Below, in pieces: positions 24,290-37,521 of a DNA stretch of 64,000 bases. The position numbers and the translations under genes were made by a program. The notes under the pieces were generated by a model. That model searched no databases, was not told where the DNA came from, and worked only from the letters and a program-made list of their open reading frames with translations. How positions within the stretch are numbered: the stretch's first letter is position 1; every line of letters begins with the position of its first letter. Source of the DNA: Streptomyces lunaelactis (GTDB lineage Bacteria; Actinomycetota; Actinomycetes; Streptomycetales; Streptomycetaceae); contig NZ_CP026304.1 of the NCBI RefSeq assembly GCF_003054555.1, positions 1,364,001 through 1,428,000 of the forward strand, written 5' to 3'.

Positions 24290-26076
24290 ATGGGACGTCA
24301 CAGCTTGCCCGACGACGACATGAGGGGCGGAGGCAGGTCCCGTCCGCGCGTGCGCCGTCGTACGGTCGCCGGCGCCACCATGCTCGTTCTCGCCCTGGCG
24401 GCGGGCACGGGAGTCGCCGCCCAGAGCGGACTGCTGTCCTTCGCGGACTCCTGCAAGGACGCGGCGGTCCGCCTGGAGGTGGTCGCCTCCCCCGACATCG
24501 CACCGGCCGTGCGCGCGGTCGCCGACAGCGCTCGTCAGCAGGAGGTCACCTCCGACGGGCAGTGCATGGATGTACGTGTCACCGCACGCGAGAACTACAA
24601 GGTCGCCCAGGAACTGGCCGTCGCCGGCAACAAGCCGGAGTACGAGGTGTGGCTGCCGGACTCGGCCTTCTGGGCCGAGCGCACCAAAGCCCTGGGGGGC
24701 GGCGTGCCCCTCACCCCGGCCGGCAATGTCGCGGTGTCCCCGATAGCCCTGGCCACGGTCCACGCGGCGGGCACCGAGCTGGGCTGGCCCGGGAAGACGT
24801 ACACCTGGGCGGAGTTGACCGCGGCTGCCACCACGACGGAAACGCTGCGCCTCGGCGCCGCCGACCCGGCCCGCAGTGCCACCGGGCTGCTGGCGCTCAC
24901 CAGTGTCTCCGCGTCCACACAGAAGTCGGGCCCGGACGCCGACACCAAGGTCGCGGCCACCGCCAAGGCGCTGTCGCGGCGGGTGTCCCCGGCCGACTCG
25001 CAGGTCGTGCGCACGCTCGCGCGGGACGGCTCCGCCGAGGACGTCCGGGATCCCCGGCGCAACCAGGCCGTGTTCCTCTCCGAGCAGGCCGCCTACGCGT
25101 ACAACTCCGCCACCTCATACTCCACACGAGACCTCGAGCTCTTCTATCCCAAGGACTCGGCGCCCCGGCTGGACTACCCGTACCAACTGGTCGACGAGTC
25201 CGAGCTGAGCACCGACGAGAGCCGGGCCGCGACGCGCTTCATGGCCCTGCTGGGCGAGCCGGAGCCCCGGCGCACCCTGGCCGCGCACGGCTTCCGTGCG
25301 GCCGACGAGGCGGCCGCGGAGAGTCTCGTACGCACGGCGGGCGGCCGGGCGCCGCAGCCGTTCACCGCGACCGAAACCGCCGCTCCGCTCCGCCCGGACG
25401 CCCTCCAGGAAACGCTCGGCCTGTGGACCATCACCGTGCAGAGCGCCCGCCTCACCACGGTCGTCGATGTCTCGGGATCCATGCAGGCGCCGGTGCCCGG
25501 CCGTGACGCGCAGAGCCGGCTCGATGTCACCAAGGCCTCGCTGCTCCAGGCGATGGAACAGTTCACACCCGAGGACGAGATCGGGCTGTGGGAGTTCGCG
25601 ACCGGCCTGGACGGACCGCGCGACTACCGCAAGCTCGTGGCGACGGCCCGGCTCGGCGCTCCCGGCAAGGGTGGCGGCACCCACCGCGCTCAGCTCGCCG
25701 AGGCCTTCAAGGCGCTCGCCCCGGTGCCGGAAGGCGCGACCGGCCTGTACGACACGACGCTGGCGGCCTACAAGGAGGCCCAGGGCAGCTACGTGAAAGG
25801 CAAGTTCAACGCCCTGGTCATCCTCACCGACGGTTCCAACCAGGACCGGTTCAGCATCACCCGCAGCGCGCTGCTCAACCAGCTGAAGAAGCTCAGCGAC
25901 CCGCAGCGCCCGGTACCGCTGATCGCCATCGCCGTCGGCCCCGACGCCGACCTCCGGGAGGCCGACCAGATCGCCAGGGCGGCGGGCGGTGCGGGGTACC
26001 AGGTGAGCGACCCCGCCGAGATCCAGGCCGTGATCCTCAAGGCGATCATGGCGGTCGGGCAGGCGGGGCAAGCCGC

Positions 26077-26086
<10 letters not shown>
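24290..26086 (+). CDS. Substrate-binding and VWA-domain protein
   Basis: 598 aa from the ATG at 24290, with AAGGAGGGG upstream; an in-frame extension is not supported. A signal anchor (RRRTVAGATMLVLALAAGTG) follows an arginine-rich head. Residues ~60-360 form a periplasmic-binding-like domain (SBP_bac_11), and ~385-590 a von Willebrand A domain whose MIDAS site starts DVSGSM (Asp393). Such SBP-VWA proteins are exported, cell-surface proteins of unknown ligand. The 3' end overlaps the convergent GCS2-type gene by 10 bp. Confidence 0.88.
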
Positions 26087-27588
<1,502 letters not shown>

Positions 27589-28081
27589 CGAAGCGTCCCT
27601 CCTCGAGTGGGCAGTCCCACGGCCGCCGTACGCAACGGCCGCTCGCGTCACGGACGATAATGCCCAGACTGACTGATCCATAACGTCCCACAGGCGATCC
27701 GGGACCGGTAGTGTGGACAGAGGCTCCAGCGGCACATTCCTACGGCATGTCGCACTATGCAGTTTGCACTGCCCGACGCCTGGTGAAAAGCACCGACTGG
27801 TTTCGGCCGACCGCGCGACAGCGAAAATCCCAGGCCGGAGCCCTGCCTTCACGTAATATCGAGAGTAACTCCGCAGAACAAAGACCTGATATCGCCTTGC
27901 CGGAAATACCTGCGATCGCTAGTGGAAACACTGCGAGAACACGCGTCGTATAAACTCCGCAAACGAGGCAGAGAGTTGGCGCCCGGTGGCCTTTCCGGCC
28001 CCCCTCTGGCCCCGCACGCTGACCGTGCCGTCCGCACCTGCCCACGCTCCAACGTGTCTCCGAAGTGAGAGGCGACCCACC
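27589..28081. other. Intergenic region without credible gene
   Basis: About 490 bp, the longest protein-free gap before the rRNA operon. Part of it (27840-27960) is AT-richer than its surroundings and probably carries promoters for the divergent genes. Open frames here lack ribosome sites and homology. Confidence 0.5.
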
Positions 28082-28669
28082 ATGCCGCTGCATGTCCCCC
28101 CGGCTCCCGCGCCTGCCCTGCGCAGTGTCCTCGCGGCTCTCGGTTCTCCCACGGCCGTGCGCGAGGCCCGCACCCCCGCTCTCAGGTCCGTCCAGGGTCC
28201 TCTGAGCCCAGAACTGCCGCTCCCGGTCCACGTACTGGACCAGATCGTGCCGAGCGGCCATGCTCCCTACACCCGCCTCACGGGCTGGCGCTTCCTGATC
28301 CGCAGCGGCGAACGAGCCGTGGCCGCGGCGGAGACGACGCTCACCCCCGACGGCTGGACCTTCTCCCACTTCTTCGAAGGCCCCTACCTCAGCTCCACGG
28401 AGCGGGCACTGCGCCAGGCCGAATCGATGCGAACGCCCTTCCAGCCCCGACTACTGTCCATTCCCGAGCTCTACATGCTCACGCTCTGGCTGCACGGCGA
28501 CACGGACGCGGACGCCTCGGCGGGCACACCCCTGCCGACGGACGTCCTCGTGCCGCTCGCCCCCGCGCCGCCGGGCATCGCCGCACACCGTCCGCACCGG
28601 GTCGCCGATCTGCTGCCGGTCATGACCCTGCGGCTCGCACCCGCCCCGCTGCTCGGCTCACCCGCCTGA
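28082..28669 (+). CDS. Conserved hypothetical protein
   Basis: 195 aa from the ATG at 28082 with GAGAGG nine bases upstream. A Pro/Ala-rich start is followed by a globular middle (YTRLTGWRFLIRSGERAVAA and FSHFFEGPYLSSTERALRQAE) and a C-terminus with LLSIPELYMLTLWLHGD. I know similar Streptomyces proteins without function. There is no signal peptide, enzyme motif or nearby clue. A wobble-containing hairpin follows at 28683-28712. Confidence 0.75.
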   Translation: MPLHVPPAPAPALRSVLAALGSPTAVREARTPALRSVQGPLSPELPLPVHVLDQIVPSGHAPYTRLTGWRFLIRSGERAVAAAETTLTPDGWTFSHFFEGPYLSSTERALRQAESMRTPFQPRLLSIPELYMLTLWLHGDTDADASAGTPLPTDVLVPLAPAPPGIAAHRPHRVADLLPVMTLRLAPAPLLGSPA

Positions 28670-28682
28670 AACCACCCGCCTC

Positions 28683-28712
28683 GCGCCCCGTGACCGCCCG
28701 GTCGCGGGGCGC
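28683..28712 (+). terminator. Hairpin after hypothetical gene
   Basis: GCGCCCCGTGACC pairs with GGTCGCGGGGCGC through a GCCC loop, one G-U pair in 13. Confidence 0.7.
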
Positions 28713-28956
28713 ACTGGTGCCCCGGGTGGACTAGTCCAGACCGGCCACCCCGAACCACCCGAAAGGACATTGGACTTGAGCTGAACCGTCCGCCCGGGTG
28801 ATACGTCATTAAGCAGTAAGAAGTGCTGCCGTGAAATCCCTGCGGATTGACGCCCGTGGGGCAACACTGGGACCGGACCGACAGATACGGGGGGCGGCCA
28901 TGAACACTTCATCAAGCCGCAGGACACTCACCACACCGCAGCGAAAGAACCCACCC

Positions 28957-29163
28957 ATGTGCCAGCACCAGCCACTCTGCCCGACCTCCGACTCAGCCGA
29001 CCGGGAAGCGGCACGTCTCGTGGCGCACCACCCGGAGCAGGGCTGGAGCCTGCTGTGCAACGGCGTCCTGCTCTTCGAGGACACCGGTGAGCTCCTGCCT
29101 GACGGGCAGATCATCGCTCCGCACCGCCCGCGCGAGACCGGGCAGGTGATGACGGCCGCCTGA
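28957..29163 (+). CDS. DUF5999-family small protein
   Basis: 68 aa from the ATG at 28957 (MCQHQPLCPTSDSADREAARL); an ATG at 28900 is less likely. It has two early cysteines (C2, C8) and a later one in LLCNGVLLFEDTGELLPDG. These small cysteine proteins are widespread in Streptomyces, with no known function; metal binding is possible. Transcribed toward gcvP, and a hairpin (29181-29218) separates the two. Confidence 0.85.
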   Translation: MCQHQPLCPTSDSADREAARLVAHHPEQGWSLLCNGVLLFEDTGELLPDGQIIAPHRPRETGQVMTAA

Positions 29164-29180
29164 AGCGCCGTCCGTACGAC

Positions 29181-29218
29181 CGGGGGCCGGCCGGAGAATT
29201 CGCTCCGTACCGGCCCCG
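29181..29218. terminator. Bidirectional hairpin before gcvP end
   Basis: An interrupted stem with arms GGGGCCGG/CCGGCCCC and inner GGAG/CTCC lies between the convergent DUF5999 and gcvP genes. Confidence 0.7.
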
Positions 29219-29237
29219 ACGCGTGTCCGCCCGCGTG

Positions 29238-32123
<2,886 letters not shown>

Positions 32124-32187
32124 TAGGGAGGCCTCCTGGTCTGACACGACCTGCGAGGGCACCACGGCGCGGATGCCCGGACGGCCT

Positions 32188-32418
32188 CCCCCTCTGTCAT
32201 CTCAACCTGAGAGTTTCACCGGACCGTCCGCAAGCGGGAACTCCCGCACACGACGCTCCGGCTTTCACCGTCGGTGAGAGCGGATGCCGTCCGACACCCG
32301 CCCTGCTTTCCAGAGTGACCTCGTCCGTGCGGTACAGGGGCCTGAGAGATTCCGGGGAGGATTTGCTCCTTCGGCGCCACCGGCACTTCGACTTCACCGG
32401 AGGACTCTCCCGCACGGG
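32188..32418 (-). ncRNA. Tandem glycine riboswitch
   Basis: In the gcvP leader, 65 nt before the start. Reading leftward, the first aptamer has GGGAGAGTCCT, GCGCCGAAGGAGCAA, ATCTCTCAGGC and CTCTGGAAAG; the second has GCTCTCACCGACGGTGAAAGC and ends ACTCTCAGGTTGAGATGACA. These are the conserved glycine aptamer elements in the usual tandem order. It should turn on gcvP when glycine is high. Ends are approximate. Confidence 0.9.
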
Positions 32419-32536
32419 GTCAGCAGCCGCCTGCCAGCCTACCAGCGCGCCCCCTCGGCGATCGCTCAAGTGGCCGACACCCCCAATGTGCACTTTTGTA
32501 GTATTTAAACAGCAGTTGCGACCTATTGGAGGGACC

Positions 32537-32962
32537 GTGCAGACCGATATCGATCCGCGCAGCCTGATCGGCCGCAAGGCGTTCGACCGCAATGGCACCA
32601 AGATCGGGACTGTGGACGAGGTGTACCTGGACGACGCCACAGGTGTGCCCGAATGGGCTGCCGTACGCACCGGACTCTTCAGCCGCGACGCCTTTGTCCC
32701 GCTGGAGCCCAGCGAGGTCGTCAACGACACCCTCCACGTCCCCTACGAACGCTCGCTGATCAAGGACGCCCCGGACTTCGGAGTCGGCCGCCACCTCTCC
32801 CCCGAGCAGGAGCTGCAGCTCTACCACCACTACGGCCTCGAACTCTCCGACGCACCTGAGACTCCTGCGCCGCCCTCCCCCGACGCGGACTCCGGCCCCG
32901 GCTCGGGCGCGGGCTCCGGCTCCGACCGGGACTTCGGCCGACTGGCCGGCCAGGAGGACTGA
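32537..32962 (+). CDS. PRC-barrel domain protein
   Basis: 141 aa from a GTG at 32537 with TTGGAGGGACC upstream. The PRC-barrel (RSLIGRKAFDRNGTKIGTVDEV, GVPEWAAVRTGLFSRDAFVPL) fills residues 5-85. A Pro/Ser/Gly/Asp-rich low-complexity tail follows. PRC-barrel proteins bind RNA or partner proteins; the function here is unknown. Divergent from gcvP, and its 3' end converges with the dinB tail. Confidence 0.88.
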   Translation: MQTDIDPRSLIGRKAFDRNGTKIGTVDEVYLDDATGVPEWAAVRTGLFSRDAFVPLEPSEVVNDTLHVPYERSLIKDAPDFGVGRHLSPEQELQLYHHYGLELSDAPETPAPPSPDADSGPGSGAGSGSDRDFGRLAGQED

Positions 32963-34373
32963 GCGGAGCCTTCCGCCGCCGGGGCAAGCGGCACCAGTGG
33001 CAGCGGATCGCCGGTCTCCAGGTCCGGGTCGTCCACCCTGAACGTCCGCACCCGCCCCGGCCGCGACCCCGGAACCTCGAAACGCACGGTGACCCGCCCC
33101 ACCCGCTGCCCTGCACCCACCCCGCCCCGTACTCGGCATGCCGTACGTCGTGCCCGGGCAGCCAGCGCCGCTCGGCGGGCACCTCGGGCTCGCCGGCACC
33201 GGCCCCGCCGCCATCGGCGTCCGCGCCCTCGTGCGGCGCCGGCCCGCCCTCCGCCGCCGCCTCGGCCCCCGCCGCCTCGGATTCGGCCAGCTCACCTGCC
33301 GCGGCCGCCTGGGCGAAGAGATCCTCCTGGGTGTAGTCCGCGAGCCCGGTCACGCCCACCCCCAGCAGCCGCACCCCGCCCGTGGTGTCCACAGCCTCGA
33401 GCAGCCGCCCCGCGGCCTCCCGCACCACCCCGGGGTCGTCCGTCGGCCCTCGCAGCGTCTCCGAGCGCGTCAGCGTCGAGAAGTCGTACCGCCGCACCTT
33501 CAGCACGATGGTCCGGCCCGAGTGCCCGGAGGCCCGCAGCCGCTGCACACACCGCTCGGCGAGCCGCTCCACCTCGATCCGCACCCGCACCCGGTCGTGC
33601 AGATCCACATCAAAGGTGTCCTCGACCGACACCGACTTCGTGTCCCGCTCGGCCACCACCGGCCGGTCGTCGTGCCCAACTGCCATCCGGAACAGCGAGG
33701 CCCCGTGCGCCTTGCCCAGCAGCCGTACGAGCTCGTCCTCGCCCGCCTCCGCCAGGTCGGCGACCGTCGTCATGCCGGCCCGCCGCAGATGCTCCCCGGT
33801 CGCCGGCCCCACCCCGGGCAGCGTCCGCACGGACATCGGCCCGAGCAGCTCACGCTCCGTACCAGGCTCTATGAGCACCAGACCATCGGGTTTCGCCTGC
33901 TCGGAGGCGATTTTCGCGAGCATCTTGGATCCCGCGAGCCCCACCGACCCGGTCAGCCCCGTGACCACGCGAATGTCCGCACGCAGCCGCTCACCGGTCG
34001 CCCTGGCCGACTGCGCGTCATCGGCCGAGCCGCCCGCCTCCAGATCGACAAAGGCCTCGTCCAGGCTCAGCGGCTCCACCAGCGGCGAGAGCCGGCCCAG
34101 CAGCTCCATCACCTGCTCGCTCACCGACCGGTAGAGCAAGAAGCGTGGCACCAGATACGCCGCATTCGGCGCCAGACGCCGGGCCTGCGCCATCGGCATC
34201 GCCGAGTGCACCCCGAAGCGTCTGGCCTCGTACGAAGCGGTGGCGACGACCCCGCGTGGCCCGAGCCCGCCGACCACCACGGGCTTCCCGCGCAGACTCG
34301 GCTTCGCCGCCTGTTCGGCGGCGGCGAAGAAGGCATCCATGTCCAGATGCAGAATCGTAGGCGCGGCTCTCAC
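32760..34373 (-). CDS. dinB: DNA polymerase IV, frameshifted C-terminus
   Basis: 537 aa as read. Y-family translesion polymerase: DMDAFFAAAE (metal Asp), SLDEAFVDL, and TLPGVGPATGEHL helix-hairpin-helix are intact, so the catalytic core (residues 1-~350) is sound. The little-finger region extends to ~420. Beyond ~33105 the frame becomes Arg/Gly/Ser noise. In the -1 frame the expected continuation appears: GRVTVRFEVPGSRPGRVRTF, then RVDDPDLETGDPLPLVPLAP. So a single base is missing in a G/C run at 33096-33105. The tail lies antisense to the PRC gene either way. May be a true mutation or a sequencing error. Confidence 0.85.
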   Translation of the reverse strand: MRAAPTILHLDMDAFFAAAEQAAKPSLRGKPVVVGGLGPRGVVATASYEARRFGVHSAMPMAQARRLAPNAAYLVPRFLLYRSVSEQVMELLGRLSPLVEPLSLDEAFVDLEAGGSADDAQSARATGERLRADIRVVTGLTGSVGLAGSKMLAKIASEQAKPDGLVLIEPGTERELLGPMSVRTLPGVGPATGEHLRRAGMTTVADLAEAGEDELVRLLGKAHGASLFRMAVGHDDRPVVAERDTKSVSVEDTFDVDLHDRVRVRIEVERLAERCVQRLRASGHSGRTIVLKVRRYDFSTLTRSETLRGPTDDPGVVREAAGRLLEAVDTTGGVRLLGVGVTGLADYTQEDLFAQAAAAGELAESEAAGAEAAAEGGPAPHEGADADGGGAGAGEPEVPAERRWLPGHDVRHAEYGAGWVQGSGWGGSPCVSRFRGRGRGGCGRSGWTTRTWRPAIRCHWCRLPRRRKAPLSPPGRPVGRSPGRSRSPRPSRGRSPRRGRAAQESQVRRRVRGRSGGRAAAPARGRGGGRLRSPGRP

Positions 34374-34411
34374 ATCTTTGATGCTGCCCTACGCCACTGA
34401 CAACGGGCCGC

Positions 34412-35008
34412 TCAGACGGCCCGGTCGCGCCGTCGTCTGGCCAGTTCGTCGGCGGGGTTGTTCCCGATCAGGGTCTCGCCGGTGTCGACCCGCTCACCGT
34501 GCAGCTGCGAAAGCGCGGCCTCGACGTCCCGCCACACCACACCCACGGCGATCCCGAAGATCCCCTGGCCGCCCTGGAGCAGATCGACGACCTCGTCGGG
34601 CGAGGAGCACTCGTAGACCGTCGCGCCGTCGCTCATGAGCGTCATCCGCTCGAGATCCCTGAAGCCGCGGTCCCTCAGATGGTGCACCGCGGCACGAATG
34701 TTCTGCAGCGCGACGCCGGTGTCCAGGAAACGCTTGACGATCTTGAGGACGACCACATCACGGAAGCTGTAGAGCCGCTGGGTGCCGGAGCCGTACGCCG
34801 ACCGCACACTCGGCTCGACCAGACCGGTACGCGCCCAGTAGTCGAGCTGCCGATAGGTGATGCCGGCCGCCGCACACGCGGTCGGCCCGCGGTAGCCGAT
34901 CGTCTCCGTAGAGAGCTCGCCCGCACTGTCGTGAAGCGGATGCGGCACACTCTCCCCCAGACTGCGTCCGGGGAGACCCCCAGCCGTACTGTCGCCGCTG
35001 CTTCTCAC
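34412..35008 (-). CDS. MerR-family transcriptional regulator
   Basis: 198 aa from a GTG at 35008 with GGAGG upstream. MerR helix-turn-helix (GPTACAAAGITYRQLDYWARTGL) and a long C-terminal effector or dimer part (SDGATVYECSSPDEVVDLLQ, GGQGIFGIAVGVVWRDVE). It corresponds by position to M. tuberculosis Rv1830. The effector is unknown. It is followed by dinB and preceded, with a 170-bp gap, by the DUF151 gene. Confidence 0.9.
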   Translation of the reverse strand: MRSSGDSTAGGLPGRSLGESVPHPLHDSAGELSTETIGYRGPTACAAAGITYRQLDYWARTGLVEPSVRSAYGSGTQRLYSFRDVVVLKIVKRFLDTGVALQNIRAAVHHLRDRGFRDLERMTLMSDGATVYECSSPDEVVDLLQGGQGIFGIAVGVVWRDVEAALSQLHGERVDTGETLIGNNPADELARRRRDRAV

Positions 35009-35178
35009 GCCGACCTCCGTCCTTGACCTGCCATCTCGACGGTAGGCAGTCACCTGCGGTGCGTCAACGATCGCCACACTCGGCACGCCGAGTGATAATC
35101 ACCCTGAGAGTGGTTTCCCGTGCCCCATTTCGGGGAAAGGCTGGCCGGTTGTGCCGAACGGCGCCCGCCCGGCGACAC

Positions 35179-35652
35179 TCACTGGCTGTTGGTGCCGAAG
35201 TCCTCGGGCGAGATCTGATCGAGGAACTCGCGGAACTTCTCCACCTCGTCCTCCTGCTCGTCCGGGATGGCGATCCCCGCGTCGTCCAGCACCCCGTCAC
35301 TGCCGTAGATCGGCGTACCGGTGCGCAGGGCCAGCGCTATGGCGTCGGACGGCCTGGCGCTCACCTCGACTCCACTGGCGAAGACCAGCTCCGCGTAGAA
35401 AACCCCTTCGCGCAGGTCAGTGATGCGGACCTCGGTGAGCTCCTGGCCCACCGCTTCCAGCACATCCTTGAAGAGGTCATGGGTCAGCGGCCTGGCAGGA
35501 GCCATGCCCTGCTGCGCAAAGGCAATGGCGGTCGCCTCCCCGGGACCGATCCAGATGGGGAGGTACCGGTCGCCTCCCACTTCACGCAGGAGCACGATCG
35601 GTTGGTTGGAGGGCATTTCAACCCGGACACCCACAACGTCGAGCTCGTTCAC
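35179..35652 (-). CDS. Bifunctional nuclease-family protein (DUF151)
   Basis: 157 aa. The segment MNELDVVGVRVEMPSNQPIV, GDRYLPIWIGPGEATAIAFA and RPLTHDLFKDVLEAVG match DUF151, some members of which have DNase and RNase activity. Length is typical. In the same order as M. tuberculosis Rv1829. In most actinobacteria it sits with an FtsR-type MerR gene, as here. Confidence 0.92.
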   Translation of the reverse strand: MNELDVVGVRVEMPSNQPIVLLREVGGDRYLPIWIGPGEATAIAFAQQGMAPARPLTHDLFKDVLEAVGQELTEVRITDLREGVFYAELVFASGVEVSARPSDAIALALRTGTPIYGSDGVLDDAGIAIPDEQEDEVEKFREFLDQISPEDFGTNSQ

Positions 35653-35705
35653 ACAGCAACCCTAGGACGTGCCCGACCGGTTTGGGTAGTCGGGCTCCCC
35701 CATGA

Positions 35706-36449
35706 TCACTGGAGTCGCACTCCGAGTGCGGTCTGCACCAGTGCGGCATGCAGCCGTACGGAGAGTGCCGCGAGCTCCTTGGCAGTGGCCTCGGCATGTG
35801 CCCTGGTCTGCGGATTGCGGTGCCGTCGCAGCGGCGATACCACCTGCTCGACCAGCCCGGCCTCACGATCGGCAGCGGCCTTCATGGCGCGCAGATGCCG
35901 CGGCTCGAGGCCGAATCTCCCCAGATCCGCGACAAGCCTGGCCACGGTCACCGACTCCGAGTCGTAGCCACCGTCCGCGTCGGCCGCGACTAGGCCGTAC
36001 GACTCCCACTCGTCCAGCTCCTCCTCGCTCACCTCGGCGGCGGCGAGGAGCTCCGCCCGGCCCACCCGGGCAGCGGTCGGGCGATCGGAGTCGGAGTCCC
36101 AGGCACCGTCCAGCAGCTCCCGCTGCGCCCCCTGTGCGGGCAGCTGCGCCTGTTCCCCATGGCTCAGGGCGTCGAGATGCTCCCGGATGACCTTCAGCGG
36201 CAGATAGTGGTCCCGCTGCATCCGCAGCACCTGAGCCAGCCGCTCCACGTCCTCGGGGCTGAACTTGCGATATCCGGACGGCGTCCGCCGCGGCTCGACA
36301 AGACCTTCGGCCTCCAGGAAGCGGATCTTGGAGATCGTGACCTCGGGAAACTCCTCGCGCAGCCGACTGAGCACCGTACCGATGCTCATCAGCCTCTCGC
36401 CCGCGGTGGCGGTGCCGTGACCGGCACCGCCCGTCGGTGTTCGCAGCAT
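35706..36449 (-). CDS. ftsR: MerR-family regulator, FtsR-like
   Basis: 247 aa, ATG at 36449 with AGGAAGG upstream; an internal MSIGTVLSRL start is possible. The MerR HTH (MSIGTVLSRLREEFPEVTISKIRFLEAEGLV, split here only by name) is followed by a long C-terminal domain. In Corynebacterium its counterpart FtsR activates ftsZ. The position, between an FHA gene and DUF151, matches Rv1828. The symbol is by synteny and homology to that group, not tested in this organism. Confidence 0.85.
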   Translation of the reverse strand: MLRTPTGGAGHGTATAGERLMSIGTVLSRLREEFPEVTISKIRFLEAEGLVEPRRTPSGYRKFSPEDVERLAQVLRMQRDHYLPLKVIREHLDALSHGEQAQLPAQGAQRELLDGAWDSDSDRPTAARVGRAELLAAAEVSEEELDEWESYGLVAADADGGYDSESVTVARLVADLGRFGLEPRHLRAMKAAADREAGLVEQVVSPLRRHRNPQTRAHAEATAKELAALSVRLHAALVQTALGVRLQ

Positions 36450-36491
36450 GTACCTTCCTGGGGGTCCCCCCGGACGGAGTGTGGGGGAGGG

Positions 36492-37331
36492 TCAGAAGCC
36501 CCGCTGGCTTGCGTAGAAGACCAGCCGGTACTTGCCGATCTGGACCTCGTCACCGTTCGACAGAAGGACCGAGTCGATCCGCTCACGGTTGACGTACGTA
36601 CCGTTCAGACTGCCGACGTCCGCGACGCTGAAGCCGCCGTCCGCGCCCCTGCGGAACTCCACATGACGCCGCGACACGGTCACGTCGTCGAGGAAGATGT
36701 CGCTCTGCGGGTGTCGGCCGGCCGTGGTCAGCTCGCCGTCCAGCAGGAAGCGGCTGCCCGAGTTCGGACCGCGGCGCACCACCAGGAGCGCCGAGCCGAG
36801 CGGCAGCGCGTCGACGGCCGCCTGAGCCTCGGGAGAGAGCGAGGGCACGGCGGTCTGCCCCGTCACCTCCGCGTCGTAGGCCTCGATGCCGGAGATGGAG
36901 ATCGTCGAGGTCGTCTCGGAGGGGCGCTCCGCGGGCACTCCGCCGCGCAGCGGCGCACCACAGTTGGAGCAGAAACGACTGGCCTCGGCATTGCGGTGCC
37001 CACACCTCGTACAAACCAGCAGGGCCATGGACGGATCCTCCTGCCGCGGCTGCCCCGCGTGGGGATTGGTCGCATACGGGTCGGAGGCAAACCCTCCACC
37101 CGTACTTGAGGTTGATGGTTCCCCGAAACCTATGCGGCCCGGACCGGCAGGGTCAACAGATGACGCGCCGGGACCGCCCGAAATGTCACCGCCCGGACCA
37201 GCGATCTCGTCCCGGAAGAGCGGACGCTCGGCACCCTGCTCCTCCCCCTGGCCATGGCGCGGCGCGCGATGCCTGGCGTTGCCGCCGTCCTCGCGTGCGC
37301 TCTTGCCGAACAACTTCCCAAACAACTTCAC
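36492..37331 (-). CDS. FHA-domain protein with zinc ribbon (GarA/OdhI-like)
   Basis: 279 aa. A polar N-terminal ~100 residues lead to a zinc ribbon (CTRCGHRNAEASRFCSNCG), a phospho-acceptor motif ETTST, and a C-terminal FHA domain (GRHPQSDIFLDDVTVSRRHV and SLNGTYVNRERI). GarA/OdhI, phosphorylated by Ser/Thr kinases at ETT, binds its own FHA domain and controls 2-oxoglutarate metabolism; this protein is longer and the zinc ribbon is extra. Matches Rv1827 in order. Confidence 0.92.
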   Translation of the reverse strand: MKLFGKLFGKSAREDGGNARHRAPRHGQGEEQGAERPLFRDEIAGPGGDISGGPGASSVDPAGPGRIGFGEPSTSSTGGGFASDPYATNPHAGQPRQEDPSMALLVCTRCGHRNAEASRFCSNCGAPLRGGVPAERPSETTSTISISGIEAYDAEVTGQTAVPSLSPEAQAAVDALPLGSALLVVRRGPNSGSRFLLDGELTTAGRHPQSDIFLDDVTVSRRHVEFRRGADGGFSVADVGSLNGTYVNRERIDSVLLSNGDEVQIGKYRLVFYASQRGF

Positions 37332-37521
37332 GGGCGATTCCCCTTGACCGAAATAGACCCGCCCGTGGGGCAGGACGAACCCTCAATGATCACACCTGCC
37401 GACCCGGACATCCTCACAACGTCCGTAACCACCAGACAGTTTCCACCACGCGGCACACTTGTGATGTGCCGACCCCCCGAACCCTCATGCCCTCGTCCGC
37501 CGGACCTCATGCGCCGGCGCC

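Noticed and set aside
27711..27953. An 80-residue frame in the gap before 28082
   Set aside because: No ribosome site, no homology recognised and atypical composition; treated as intergenic.
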